A stretch of 64,000 bases of DNA from Halopseudomonas salegens (GCF_900105655.1 NZ_LT629787.1:868001-932000), one strand, 5' to 3'; counted from the first letter of the stretch, positions 55,755-64,000 are shown. The notes: a model not told the origin generated them from the letters alone. Numbers and translations are program-made.

Positions 55755-56324
55755 TCAGCCTGCTTCCGGTTTGGGCTTGGGTGCCCAGAGAACTTCCGGC
55801 GTGTTTTGCAGGCGGGCGATGGTGCGGGCAATCACGAATAGCAGGTCGGACAGCCGATTGAGGTAGATCGGCGCCTGCTCGTTGACAGCCTCATGATTGG
55901 CCAGAGTCAGGTAACGGCGCTCTGCGCGACGGCAGACGCTGCGCGCCAGGTGTGCCTGGGCTATCGGGCGCGAACCACCGGGCAGAATGAAATTGGTCAG
56001 CGGTTGCAGTTCAGCGTTGTAATGATCAATCAGTTCTTCCAGAGCAGTGACATCCTCTGCGCTGATAATGTCATAACCGGGTACTGCCAGTTCGCCCCCC
56101 AGATCAAACAGCCGATGCTGAATCGGTGCCAGGTGCTCAACCAGGCCGTGCATCGATGGATGCTCCAGCTCAGCCAGCAAAATGCCCAACTGACTGTTCA
56201 GCTCGTCCACGCTGCCCATGGCTTCAACCCGCGGATGGTCTTTGCTGATACGGCGGCCATCAGCCAGGCCGGTATCACCTTTGTCGCCGGTTCGGGTGTA
56301 TAGCTTGCTCAGTCGGTATCCCAT
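55755..56324 (-). CDS. PduO-type cob(I)yrinic acid a,c-diamide adenosyltransferase
   Basis: A 189-residue PduO-type enzyme that makes adenosylcobalamin from cob(I)alamin and ATP. The N-terminal ATP-binding motif YTRTGDKGDTGLADGRRISKD and the C-terminal R-x-x-ERR-Y and YLNRLSDLLFVIAR signatures are intact. The start at 56324 follows the family pattern MGYRLSK. It lies downstream of panE on the same strand, 70 bp away. No other cobalamin gene is nearby, so it probably serves salvage. Confidence 0.92.
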   Translation of the reverse strand: MGYRLSKLYTRTGDKGDTGLADGRRISKDHPRVEAMGSVDELNSQLGILLAELEHPSMHGLVEHLAPIQHRLFDLGGELAVPGYDIISAEDVTALEELIDHYNAELQPLTNFILPGGSRPIAQAHLARSVCRRAERRYLTLANHEAVNEQAPIYLNRLSDLLFVIARTIARLQNTPEVLWAPKPKPEAG

Positions 56325-56394
56325 GTCTTGCATCCTGGCAGTTGTCGTTGGCAGCACAGGGTAGCGGCAAAGCCGTCACAGGCAAAGCCATCGC

Positions 56395-57315
56395 TCAGTC
56401 GAGTGGCAAGCCATGCGTTGCCAGATATGTCTGCAGCTCGGCATTCAGTTTACGCAATGCCGGCACGGCCAGATTCAGTTGATCTGCGCTGCGCAGGGCA
56501 AAACCCAACATGAAGTCGATCTCGGTGCGGCGGCCGTGGTGTACATCCTGACGCATGGATGAAGAGTTGGTGGCGGTCTGGTGTATCACCTGATCCAGCT
56601 GGGTCCGCAAGATGTCCAGGCTCAGGGGAATGCCAAAGGCAGACAGCAGCAGTGCCAGTTCCTGACTGAGTTCTTCCAGGCGGCCGTGGGCGCCTTGCAA
56701 CAGCTCGCCATTGGGGCAGTCAAGCAAGACGGTCAACGGATTGATTGCACAGTTGACCGCCAGCTTGCGCCAAAGCACCGCCAGAATATCCGCATGCCAT
56801 TCAAGAGTCAGTCCATGTTCCTGCCAGCGAGTCAGCCACTCGGGTGGTGGGCCCTGGCGCGGATCACCAATGATCGTCTGGCCGTGACCGGCCCAGATCA
56901 ACTGGTGTGCTGATGGTCGCCAGGCACCATCGGTTACACTGGCGTAGAAAATACGCTGGTGCGGTAGCAGGCGACTGATGGCTTGTTGACTGCCCAGGCC
57001 ATTTTGCAGGAGCAACACCTGGGCATCTGTGCTGAGTCGATGCTGTACGCTGGACACAGCGGCCTCTGCGGCATACGCCTTGGTCGCCACCAGCAAAAAA
57101 CGGATGGGGTCCGGGCTGTCGGGGAGTTCCGCATTCAGCGTCAGGCTGACATGTTGCTGTTGGCCGGGGTCGGTCATCTCCAGTTGACCCGCCTGGTCTT
57201 GCCAGGCAGACAGGCGAGCGGCATTGCGCAAGATCAACTGTACCGGGAAGCCTGCCCTTTGCAGGCGCGCGGCCCAGAGCAAGCCGATACTGCCGGCGCC
57301 AAGAATGTGCAGCAT
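56395..57315 (-). CDS. panE: 2-dehydropantoate 2-reductase
   Basis: A 306-residue NADPH enzyme that reduces ketopantoate to pantoate in pantothenate synthesis. The dinucleotide motif GAGSIG lies at 6-11. The catalytic lysine is in WRKLAVNCAINPLTVLLDCPNG, and the C-terminal helical domain carries SSMRQDVHHGRRTEIDFMLG, where family members have the S-S-M-x-x-D motif. It is 12 bp downstream of the response regulator gene. Confidence 0.93.
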   Translation of the reverse strand: MLHILGAGSIGLLWAARLQRAGFPVQLILRNAARLSAWQDQAGQLEMTDPGQQQHVSLTLNAELPDSPDPIRFLLVATKAYAAEAAVSSVQHRLSTDAQVLLLQNGLGSQQAISRLLPHQRIFYASVTDGAWRPSAHQLIWAGHGQTIIGDPRQGPPPEWLTRWQEHGLTLEWHADILAVLWRKLAVNCAINPLTVLLDCPNGELLQGAHGRLEELSQELALLLSAFGIPLSLDILRTQLDQVIHQTATNSSSMRQDVHHGRRTEIDFMLGFALRSADQLNLAVPALRKLNAELQTYLATHGLPLD

Positions 57316-57327
57316 GGCGCTGACCGC

Positions 57328-58281
57328 CTAGCGGCGGATCTCGGTAATCAGGTTGGTTGCATAGGCGTCAGCCAGGCGTATTTCACCCTGTTCCAGCAAG
57401 TCGGCAGGAGCAGGCATTTGCGGCTCGTTGCCAACCACGGTAATGGTCAGGCCTGCGCGTACCGAGAGATAGCCTTCGGCAGTCTTGAACGCTTTCAGGT
57501 TCAGGCCGTCGTACAGGCGACGGAAGCTGCTGGGCTTGCAGTCGTCAGCCTTGTCAGCCAGCGTGACCAGCGCGAATACATTGTCACTGACCCGCGTAAT
57601 CACGTCGGTCGGCCGTACCAGTTGCTGCAGCCGCCGAGCCAGGCCACGCAAGAGTTCCTGTTCGGTAGCATCGCCATAACGCTCGCGCATTTCCTCGAGG
57701 TTCTGAATGCCCAGGGTCAGCAGGCAGCAGACTCCGCCTCGGGAGGCCACGTTGTTCAGTGCTTCACCCAGTCTTTGCAGCAAGTAGCGGCGGTTGCCGG
57801 TGGCAGTAATACTGTCAACCAGGTTGTGTTCTTCCAGGTGTGCGTTGTTGTTGGCCAGCAGGCGGTTTTCATCCAGCAGACGGTTGATCAGCTGCGACGT
57901 ACGGTCAGCGGCAAATACCCGAGGCAGCAGCTGTTCGTTCATCGATGATTTGCTGATAAAGTCATCCACGCCTCGATCAAAGGCTTCGCTCAAGGCTTTG
58001 TCACCTTCCTTGGCGGTCAATAAAACCACATAGGTGTAATGAGCACTCTGCTCATCTACCTGACGCACCCTGGCAGTCAGCTCAAGGCCGTCGATTTCCG
58101 GCATCAGCCAGTCGGCGATCATGACGCTGGCGGGGCGCTCTTCATGCATGGCGAGGGCATCCAGCGCCGAACTGGCGAAACGGATGTCTGCATAGCCTGC
58201 TTTTTGCAGACTGTGACCGATGACGGCACTACTGAACTTGGTGTCATCCACGACCATGATGCTGAGTTGCGGGTTGGGCAT
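57328..58281 (-). CDS. Response regulator with degenerate GGDEF domain
   Basis: A 317-residue two-domain protein. Residues 1-130 form a receiver with the acidic pair D12/D13, the phospho-acceptor D57 and lysine 91. Residues 155-300 form a GGDEF-type domain with DSITATGNRRYLLQRL (canonical D-x-LTGL-x-NRR). The catalytic motif is SDNVF (232-236), replacing GGDEF, so it should not make cyclic di-GMP but may bind a nucleotide or a partner. The cognate kinase is not in the window. Confidence 0.9.
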   Translation of the reverse strand: MPNPQLSIMVVDDTKFSSAVIGHSLQKAGYADIRFASSALDALAMHEERPASVMIADWLMPEIDGLELTARVRQVDEQSAHYTYVVLLTAKEGDKALSEAFDRGVDDFISKSSMNEQLLPRVFAADRTSQLINRLLDENRLLANNNAHLEEHNLVDSITATGNRRYLLQRLGEALNNVASRGGVCCLLTLGIQNLEEMRERYGDATEQELLRGLARRLQQLVRPTDVITRVSDNVFALVTLADKADDCKPSSFRRLYDGLNLKAFKTAEGYLSVRAGLTITVVGNEPQMPAPADLLEQGEIRLADAYATNLITEIRR

Positions 58282-58391
58282 AACAAGCTCTCCGGCTACA
58301 CTGTGCGTTCCTGTTCCCCGCTATAATGCCACGGCTTGGCCAAATGTTTTGCCAACTGTGTCTTTTTTTCGACAAATTTTGAGGAAAATGC

Positions 58392-58877
58392 ATGCCATCC
58401 TTTGATGTGGTCTCGGAACTCGACAAACATGAAGTCACCAACGCGGTCGATAACGCGGCGAAAGACCTTGAACGGCGCTACGATTTGCGTGGTAAAGGCA
58501 ACTTCGAGTTTCAGGACAAGACGCAGCAAGTCATCATCAGTGCCGACGCCGATTTTCAGCTGGAGCAGATGCTGGAAATCCTCAAGATCAACCTGGTCAA
58601 GCGCAAGGTGGATATTGCGTGTCTGGAGCTGAAAGACCCCTATGCCTCCGGTAAGCAGGTCAAGCAAGAGGTGCTGCTGCGCGAAGGCATCGACAAGGAA
58701 CTGGCGAAAAAAATCGTCGCCGCGATCAAGGATTCAAAAATCAAGGTACAGGCTGCCATTCAGGGTGAGCAGGTGCGGGTAACCGGAAAAAAACGCGATG
58801 ATCTGCAACAGGTAATGGCTCTATTGCGGGCGGGAGACTTTTCCATGCCCTTGCAGTTCAACAACTTCCGTGATTGA
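58392..58877 (+). CDS. yajQ: YajQ family nucleotide-binding protein
   Basis: A 161-residue cytoplasmic protein with two ferredoxin-like repeats. The starting block [20 protein letters not shown] and the end [14 protein letters not shown] are near-invariant in YajQ. Members bind nucleotides and some bind cyclic di-GMP and act as transcriptional co-factors. It is divergent from the degenerate GGDEF regulator by 110 bp. Confidence 0.94.
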   Translation: MPSFDVVSELDKHEVTNAVDNAAKDLERRYDLRGKGNFEFQDKTQQVIISADADFQLEQMLEILKINLVKRKVDIACLELKDPYASGKQVKQEVLLREGIDKELAKKIVAAIKDSKIKVQAAIQGEQVRVTGKKRDDLQQVMALLRAGDFSMPLQFNNFRD

Positions 58878-58903
58878 GTAATTTCATCTTACAGGAGCAT
58901 TCA

Positions 58904-59746
58904 ATGGAGAGCGTGATGGAACAACTGGACGAATTGCAAGCGGCAGTGTTACCCATGGTCATGCAGTACGGCAGCCAGGTGTTGCTGGCGATTATTACCC
59001 TGGTCATTGGCTGGTGGGTTATTGGTCGCATCAGCCGTGGTGTGCTTGCCTTGATGGAAAAGCGTAACATTGACAAGAGCTTGCACACCGTTATCGGCAG
59101 TCTGGTCGGCATTGGTCTCAAAGTTCTGCTGATCATCAGTGTTGCGGGCATGATCGGTGTCGAAACAACGTCATTCATTGCCGTGATTGGTGCTGCTGGT
59201 CTGGCCGTGGGTTTTGCCCTGCAGGGCAGCCTGGCCAACTTTGCCGGTGGTGTGTTGATCCTGTTTTTGCGCCCGTTCAAGGTCGGCGAGTACATTGAGG
59301 CTCAGGGTACGGGCGGGACCGTGGACAGCATCCAGATTTTTCATACGGTGCTGAAAACGCCAGACAACAAAACGGTCATCATTCCCAACGGCAGCTTGTC
59401 CAATGACAATATCACCAACTACTCGCGTCAACCGACGCGGCGAGTCGATGTGAATATCGGGATTGATTACGGTGACGATATCAAGCAGGCACGTGAAGTT
59501 CTGCTGCGGCTGGCCCATGCGGATGAGCGGGTACTCAAGGATCCGGAGCCAGCGGTGCGGCTCACCGGGCTGGGTGATAATTCAGTTGACCTGTCCCTGC
59601 GCATGTGGACCAAGACCGATGACTTCTGGGGGGTGATGTGGGATTTGACCGAGCAATCCAAGGAAGCCTTTGATCAGGAAGGTATCAGCATTCCCTTCCC
59701 TCAGCGTACCGTCCATATGGTGCAGGCTCCTGCCCAGGCGGAGTGA
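58904..59746 (+). CDS. mscS: Small-conductance mechanosensitive channel MscS
   Basis: A 280-residue channel protein. Three membrane helices occupy residues 20-110. The pore helix carries AAGLAVGFALQGSLANFAGGVLIL, the MscS glycine/alanine pattern. The cytoplasmic cage includes GTVDSIQIFHTVLKTPDNKTVIIPNGSLSN and ends near IPFPQRTVHM. It releases solutes on hypo-osmotic shock. AGGAG lies seven bases before the ATG at 58904. Confidence 0.95.
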   Translation: MESVMEQLDELQAAVLPMVMQYGSQVLLAIITLVIGWWVIGRISRGVLALMEKRNIDKSLHTVIGSLVGIGLKVLLIISVAGMIGVETTSFIAVIGAAGLAVGFALQGSLANFAGGVLILFLRPFKVGEYIEAQGTGGTVDSIQIFHTVLKTPDNKTVIIPNGSLSNDNITNYSRQPTRRVDVNIGIDYGDDIKQAREVLLRLAHADERVLKDPEPAVRLTGLGDNSVDLSLRMWTKTDDFWGVMWDLTEQSKEAFDQEGISIPFPQRTVHMVQAPAQAE

Positions 59747-59764
59747 CATCAGGTTGTGTGCTGC

Positions 59765-59793
59765 AACAAGCCCGGCTATATGCCGGGCTTGTT
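59765..59793. terminator. Terminator hairpin between mscS and ampG
   Basis: AACAAGCCCGGC (59765-59776), loop TATAT, GCCGGGCTTGTT (59782-59793), a perfect 12-bp stem in the 49-bp convergent gap. Only short T stretches follow on either side, so it is a likely weak bidirectional terminator. Confidence 0.7.
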
Positions 59794-59795
59794 GG

Positions 59796-61172
59796 TTATT
59801 GGGTGATACCGGGGCGGTTGACCCTGTCGGGATGCGCAACCTTGAGCAGCAAAGCGGCGAGAATGATGGCCGGTAAACCGGTCAACGCGGTGACAAAGAA
59901 GAAACTGATCCAGCCCACATTGGCGGCGAGTACCCCGGTAAAGCCAGCGGCAAACTGGCCGGGCAGGGTCATGATCGAGCTGAACAGGGCATATTGGGTT
60001 GCTGTGTAGGCCGTATTGGTCAGGCTCGACAAGTAGGCGATGAATACCGAAATGGCCATGCCACCGGTTACATTGTCGGCGATGATAGCCATGATCAGGC
60101 CGTATTGCTCGGGACCGATATAGGCCAGCCAGGCAAAGGTCAGATTGGTCGCCGGTGCCATAAAAGCGGTAAACAGCAAAATCGGTGCAATACCAAAGCG
60201 TGCTACCAGTACCCCGCCCAATGCCGCCCCGCCAAGCGTCATCGCCAGGCCGAAAGCAGCCGCAATGTTGGCAATTTCGGCTTTGCTGAAGCCGATATCC
60301 AGATAGAAAGGATTGGCCATAACGCCCATAAAGATGTCACTGATGCGGAAACAGCCGATAAACAGCAGGATCAGTAAGGCTGCCTTGCCGTAACGCTGGA
60401 AAAAATCGGCGAAGGGGCTGACAAAGGCACCGATCAGCCAGGCGCTCAGGCTGCGCTTCCAACCGGAGTGCGTAGTTTTTGCCAGATAATCCGCAACCCG
60501 TGCCTCCATTTCCCGTGTTGCTTGAGTGACGTGAACATCCGGCTCGGCAATGATCATAGTGGTCAGCATGCCGACACCCATCAGCAGCGCCATGATGGTG
60601 TAGGCCGTCGACCAAATATCAAGATTGGCGATGTGCAAGGCGCCAGCCAATGCAACCAGTAATGCAACGCGGTAACCGGCAACATAGGTGGCTGCCATGG
60701 CAGCTTGCCGGTGCCGTGCCTCGGCTTCGACCCGATAGGCATCAATAGAAATGTCCTGGGTTGCTGAACCAAAGGCAGCAAATACGGCAAAGATGGCAAT
60801 TAATGTCAGGTTTTCGTGTGGATCGGTTAACGCCATGCCGAGCAGTGAGCCTGCGATGACGGTTTGAGATAACAGCATCCAGGCGCGGCGCCGGCCCAGC
60901 CATCGGGCCAATAGCGGTAAGGATATCCGGTCGACCAGGGGCGCCCAGAGGACCTTGATGGAATGCGCCATACCCACCCAGCTCAAAAAACCGATGGCAG
61001 CCAATTCAACGCCAATGTCACCCAGCCAGGCACTAAAAGTGCTGCCCACCAGCAACAAGGGCAGGCCGGCGGAAAAGCCCAGAAACAACATGCCCAGCAC
61101 GCGGGGATTAAGATAGACCCGCAGGCCTTCGCCGGCTTGATTTGTCACTGCTTGGTCATCCGTGGACGCCAT
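59796..61172 (-). CDS. ampG: Muropeptide permease AmpG (MFS)
   Basis: A 458-residue inner-membrane transporter of the major facilitator superfamily with about 12-14 helices. It imports GlcNAc-anhydroMurNAc-peptides released from peptidoglycan, whose peptides AmpD then removes. AmpG-type marks are GFSAGLPLLLVGSTFSAWL, SIKVLWAPLVDR, GRRRAWMLLSQ and FAAFGSATQDISIDAYRVE. It is 12 bp downstream of the alkyltransferase-like gene and may share its transcript. Confidence 0.93.
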   Translation of the reverse strand: MASTDDQAVTNQAGEGLRVYLNPRVLGMLFLGFSAGLPLLLVGSTFSAWLGDIGVELAAIGFLSWVGMAHSIKVLWAPLVDRISLPLLARWLGRRRAWMLLSQTVIAGSLLGMALTDPHENLTLIAIFAVFAAFGSATQDISIDAYRVEAEARHRQAAMAATYVAGYRVALLVALAGALHIANLDIWSTAYTIMALLMGVGMLTTMIIAEPDVHVTQATREMEARVADYLAKTTHSGWKRSLSAWLIGAFVSPFADFFQRYGKAALLILLFIGCFRISDIFMGVMANPFYLDIGFSKAEIANIAAAFGLAMTLGGAALGGVLVARFGIAPILLFTAFMAPATNLTFAWLAYIGPEQYGLIMAIIADNVTGGMAISVFIAYLSSLTNTAYTATQYALFSSIMTLPGQFAAGFTGVLAANVGWISFFFVTALTGLPAIILAALLLKVAHPDRVNRPGITQ

Positions 61173-61184
61173 ACTGAATCCTGT

Positions 61185-61544
61185 TCAGAGAGAGGTAAAA
61201 AAAGCCTTGGGCCAGCCGTAGTGCGCGAGATCAATGCGCCCATTGCGGGCAATTATGCCTTCGGCAAGCAAGCGTTGATATTGTTCCTTGCCGCTGGCAC
61301 TGTTTTTATCCAGGGACAACTGACCGCGAGCATTGATGACCCGGTGCCAGGGTAACCGCGAGTCGTCCGGCAACCGGCTGAGCCAGCGTGCGATCAAACG
61401 GGCACCACGCCCACAACCGGACAACTGCGCCAGTACGCCATAGGTGCAGACATGGCCAGGCGGTACGCTGGCAAGATGATGCAGAAAGGCCTGATAGGCG
61501 GGGCCGAGCGATGTGTCGCGGTTTGTTGAATGCCCTGTGCTCAT
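61185..61544 (-). CDS. Alkyltransferase-like protein (Atl, MGMT-related)
   Basis: A 119-residue homologue of the O6-alkylguanine-DNA alkyltransferase C-terminal domain. The active-site PCHRV is PWHRV, with tryptophan 66 replacing the acceptor cysteine, so it cannot transfer alkyl groups; such Atl proteins flag alkylated bases for nucleotide excision repair. The other DNA-binding elements GHVCTYGVLAQLSG and RWLSRLP are present. The start at 61544 has a weak ribosome-binding site. Confidence 0.9.
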   Translation of the reverse strand: MSTGHSTNRDTSLGPAYQAFLHHLASVPPGHVCTYGVLAQLSGCGRGARLIARWLSRLPDDSRLPWHRVINARGQLSLDKNSASGKEQYQRLLAEGIIARNGRIDLAHYGWPKAFFTSL

Positions 61545-61587
61545 GGATAATGCTGCCGAATCCGAATTAACCCGTTGAGTGTATCTG

Positions 61588-62589
61588 ATGTTGCGTGCCG
61601 TCTGCTTGAGTCTGTTGCTGTGCTGTGCCCCACTGTCTGTGGCTGACACCGTGTGGCTGGACAATGGTGATCGAATCAGCGGAAGCATTGACTGGATTGA
61701 AGGCGGCAAGTTGCTTGTGCGCACCGAGTTTGCCGGCGCAATAACGGTTGACCTCGAGCAGGTCGTCACACTCGAAGCTGACGGTCCTTTACTGGTCAGG
61801 CGTGTTGGCCAGACTGACCGGGTACAAGGGGTTAAAGTCGCCGAGCAATCCGGCATGGTGGTGTTGCAGAATGGCAGCGCTGACGTCGTGGCGTTGTCGG
61901 AATTGCAGCAGGTACTGGCACCACAGCCCCTGATTGCGGATGCACGCTGGGAAGGCAATGCCAGGGCGGCACTGGATATTCGGGATTCCGAGATCAAGCG
62001 ACGTGATCTGGATGTGGCACTGGATACTCAGGTGCGGCTGGGGGATTGGCGGCATGGTATCGGCGCTGAATACGAGCGGGATAAAAGCGATGGCACCAAG
62101 ATCCGGCATAACTGGGAAGCTGATTACGACCTGAGCTGGTTCTTTGCCGAAAAGTGGTTCTGGAACACCAGTCTTGGCTACCGCCGCGACTACATGGGTG
62201 ACATTGCCATGCGCCGTCAGGTCGGTATGGGGCCGGGTTACGAATGGTGGAACAACCCCTTGGGGCGCTTCGAAACGGCGGCACGACTGGATTATATTGA
62301 AGCAAAAGAGCGCAATGGCGATACCTTGAACGCTACAGCTGCTGTATTGGAGTGGAGTTATCGGCGCTTTCTCTGGGGCAAGCGCTTCGAGCTTTTCCAT
62401 AACGCGGAGACGGTATTTGCCGATGACGCTCTGATCCGCTATGGCGTCGATGCGGACCTGGGTATGCGTTACCTGCTGAACAGCTGGATGACCCTCAGTG
62501 TGTTGGCTGATTGGGATTACTTGCGCAGCTCACAGGGCCAGGATGTCAATGATCGACGCTATCGCTTTGCCCTGGGTGTCAACTGGTAG
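61588..62589 (+). CDS. DUF481 family outer-membrane protein
   Basis: A 333-residue exported protein with signal peptide (MLRAVCLSLLLCCAPLSVA). Residues 23-100 hold two SH3-like beta modules (WLDNGDRISGSIDWIEGGKLLV), and residues 120-333 form the DUF481 beta barrel with alternating aromatic strands and a terminal GVNW. A porin-like or adhesion role is possible; function unknown. It starts at an ATG with an in-frame GTG nine bases upstream (61579). Confidence 0.85.
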   Translation: MLRAVCLSLLLCCAPLSVADTVWLDNGDRISGSIDWIEGGKLLVRTEFAGAITVDLEQVVTLEADGPLLVRRVGQTDRVQGVKVAEQSGMVVLQNGSADVVALSELQQVLAPQPLIADARWEGNARAALDIRDSEIKRRDLDVALDTQVRLGDWRHGIGAEYERDKSDGTKIRHNWEADYDLSWFFAEKWFWNTSLGYRRDYMGDIAMRRQVGMGPGYEWWNNPLGRFETAARLDYIEAKERNGDTLNATAAVLEWSYRRFLWGKRFELFHNAETVFADDALIRYGVDADLGMRYLLNSWMTLSVLADWDYLRSSQGQDVNDRRYRFALGVNW

Positions 62590-62597
62590 TTATCCAA

Positions 62598-62616
62598 CGG
62601 GCGCCATGGGCGCCCG
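62598..62616. terminator. Hairpin between convergent DUF481 and SDR genes
   Basis: CGGGCGCC / GGCGCCCG, a perfect 8-bp stem with loop ATG, eight bases after the DUF481 stop. It has no T-run. Confidence 0.6.
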
Positions 62617-62635
62617 CCCTGACTGATACCGCGGA

Positions 62636-63394
62636 TCAGAGACGCAGTCCGCCATCCAGTTCCAGTACGCGTCCGGTATAGAACTCGTTCTCGAACAGAT
62701 AGGCTGCTGAGTGAGCAATCTCGTCCGGTTTGCCCATGCGCTTGAGCGGAATGCCTGCGGTCATCTTTTCCAGCGCTTCCGGCTTCATGCTGGCAGTCAT
62801 TTCGGTTTCGATGAACCCGGGTGCAATACCCGCTACCCTGATCCCGAAACGTGCCAGCTCCCTGGCCCAGACCACCGTCAGCGCGGCAACCCCTGCCTTG
62901 GCCGCAGAGTAATTCGACTGTCCGATGTTGCCAGCACGGGAAATTGACGAAATGTTGATGATCAGGCCCTGGTTGCCCAGTTCGATCATCTTGGCGCCAA
63001 CATCGCGAGTACACAGGAATACCCCGGTCAGGTTAACGTCGATGACTGACTGCCATTGGCTCAGGCTCAGCTTCTGAATCTGCCCATCCTTGCTTTTCAA
63101 TAACAGGCCGTCACGCAGAATCCCGGCATTGTTGATCAGGCCGTTGATCGCACCAAAGTCGCTGGCGACCTGGTTGACCATGTCACCGACCTGCTCTTCA
63201 TTGGCGACGTTGCAGACATAGCTGCGTGCGTCACCACCGGCGGCTTTGCAGGCGGCTGCCGCTTCATCGAGGCGCTGTTGATCCAGGTCGACCAACGCCA
63301 GCCGGGCGCCCCTGGCGGCAAGAAATTCGGCCATTGAGCGGCCCAGGCCCTGACCGCCACCGGTAATGATGATTACACTGTCTTTCAGTTGCAT
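62636..63394 (-). CDS. Short-chain dehydrogenase, 3-oxoacyl-ACP reductase-like
   Basis: A 252-residue SDR with TGGGQGLG cofactor motif (about 12-19), NNAG, and the catalytic YSAAK. The C-terminal VLELDGGLRL is typical of FabG-like enzymes. The substrate is unknown. The ATG at 63394 has GAGGAG nine bases upstream; an in-frame GTG nine bases earlier abuts that site and cannot be used. Confidence 0.9.
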   Translation of the reverse strand: MQLKDSVIIITGGGQGLGRSMAEFLAARGARLALVDLDQQRLDEAAAACKAAGGDARSYVCNVANEEQVGDMVNQVASDFGAINGLINNAGILRDGLLLKSKDGQIQKLSLSQWQSVIDVNLTGVFLCTRDVGAKMIELGNQGLIINISSISRAGNIGQSNYSAAKAGVAALTVVWARELARFGIRVAGIAPGFIETEMTASMKPEALEKMTAGIPLKRMGKPDEIAHSAAYLFENEFYTGRVLELDGGLRL

Positions 63395-63508
63395 GTCTGG
63401 CACTCCTCAAAGCCAAAAATTGTCGAATAACAGAAATCGGCTGCAAGCATGCCGCAGAATCCGGGGGATGGAAATAGTCGGATCAGGCTGACTACTGAGT
63501 CAATCTGG

Positions 63509-63642
63509 ATGGCCACGGCCCTGCGGGCCTGGCCATGATATCGACGTCGATATCAGCGCCCTTGACTGCTTCAGATCACCGCCATTGCGAAGCGCGCAGC
63601 GCCGCGACAATCCAGGCTGAACACAGCCACTTTCTGTGGCTG
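63509..63642. repeat. Hairpin cluster upstream of fxsA, including a perfect 18-bp palindrome
   Basis: The gene-free 63395-63725 interval holds a hairpin ATGGCCA / TGGCCAT (63509-63515, 63530-63536), the perfect palindrome GATATCGACGTCGATATC (63537-63554), a REP-like unit at 63581-63615 and a CAGCCAC / GTGGCTG hairpin (63624-63642). I see no reading frame. Function unknown. Confidence 0.65.
63581..63615. repeat. REP-like intergenic repeat, copy 2
   Basis: CATTGCGAAGCGCGCAGCGC followed by CGCGACAATCCA matches the repeat at 5708-5740 (TGCGAGG...GCAGCG...GCAATCCA pattern). Two copies in one window point to a dispersed family. Confidence 0.6.
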
Positions 63643-63725
63643 CAAGCAGCGATATTGCCGCGGCCCCCTTGAAAATTTGCCCCGGCATGCCCAGATACTG
63701 GTTTTATCAGGTCACTGAGGTGCGT

Positions 63726-64000
63726 ATGCCGTTTTTCCGTCTGGCTTTGCTGGCGCTGCCTTTTATGGAGTTGGCCAGCCTGATCCTGCTCGGCCAGCAC
63801 ATTGGTGTCGGTTGGACCCTGCTCTGGGTGATAGGCAGTGGTTTTCTCGGTTTGTTGATCATGCAAAGTCACGGTGGTCATGCAATACACCGTCTGCAGC
63901 AACAGATGCAGCGGAACCAGGCGCCTTTCGCCACCCTGCGGGCTGGTATGTGGGGGGTGTTGGCCGGGTTGTTGCTGATGATCCCGGGTCTGATCACCGA
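63726..64000 (+). CDS. fxsA: FxsA family membrane protein (3' end beyond window)
   Basis: The first 91 residues of an FxsA/YtzA-like membrane protein, cut by the window edge. It starts MPFFRLALLALPFMELASLI with helices at about 6-22 and 28-46 and another from 75. The hallmark F-x-x-x-P-x-x-E near the N-terminus (LPFMELASL) and GIGWTLLWV-like stretch support the family. FxsA suppresses F-exclusion of phage T7 in E. coli and is often upstream of groES. GAGG lies six bases before the ATG. Confidence 0.88.
   Translation, partial: MPFFRLALLALPFMELASLILLGQHIGVGWTLLWVIGSGFLGLLIMQSHGGHAIHRLQQQMQRNQAPFATLRAGMWGVLAGLLLMIPGLIT

Overview
The window reads as a chromosomal segment of a Pseudomonas-like gammaproteobacterium. 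The LPS and porin genes (hldE, waaA, tolC) are Gram-negative, and several gene strings match Pseudomonas gene order as I remember it: hldE with a conserved hypothetical, an aldo/keto reductase and a FAD oxidoreductase next to waaA; tolC-thiC-nudF-yqiB; and nadC, a DUF1631 gene, ampD and ampE. A PomA/PomB-type (sodium-type) flagellar stator pair and compact intergenic spaces suggest a marine or halotolerant lineage such as Halopseudomonas (the P. pertucinogena group). That placement is inference. Nothing resembles a prophage, integron, transposase, CRISPR array or large foreign island.

Layout. 1-7.6 kb: envelope and RNA-modification genes (hldE, waaA, rsmC) and a UPF0016 membrane protein preceded by a yybP-ykoY-type manganese riboswitch. 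7.6-13.6 kb: an AidB-like acyl-CoA dehydrogenase with its TetR regulator and a paired operator, an Lrp-type regulator, and the helicase hrpB. 13.6-21 kb: tolC, a TPP riboswitch with thiC, an AraC regulator with an exported M20 amidohydrolase, and nudF-yqiB. 21-27 kb: nitronate monooxygenase, pomAB, yheU, a TauE/SafE permease and mnmC. 27-28 kb: the least gene-dense kilobase, with a possible 31-codon membrane peptide, a run of 13 G and an initiator tRNA that has its own promoter and terminator. 28-31.6 kb: two tandem diguanylate cyclases and dinB.

31.6-43 kb holds metabolic and stress genes (three short-chain dehydrogenase or flavoprotein genes, pdxH, a serine hydrolase, dinG, a histone-deacetylase-like enzyme). 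Two nested inverted-repeat elements in this stretch share a conserved core but have different 29-bp arms. 43-53.5 kb: tesB, a HAD phosphatase, an HDOD protein, nadC, a three-repeat lipoprotein, a Na+/alanine symporter, a DUF1631 protein and ampD-ampE. 53.7-64 kb: a chemoreceptor, a cobalamin adenosyltransferase, panE, a response regulator with a degenerate GGDEF domain, yajQ, an MscS channel, ampG, an alkyltransferase-like protein, a DUF481 protein, a short-chain reductase and the start of fxsA.

Shared themes are peptidoglycan recycling (ampD, ampE, ampG), cyclic-di-GMP signalling (two GGEEF cyclases, a degenerate GGDEF regulator, YajQ), motility (PomAB, a chemoreceptor) and DNA damage or repair (dinB, dinG, the alkyltransferase-like protein, the AidB-like protein). 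The most unusual signals are non-coding: the nested repeats, the riboswitch expression platform, a candidate small RNA beside the Lrp gene and the TetR operators. Family names are from recognition of the translated sequences, with no database search.
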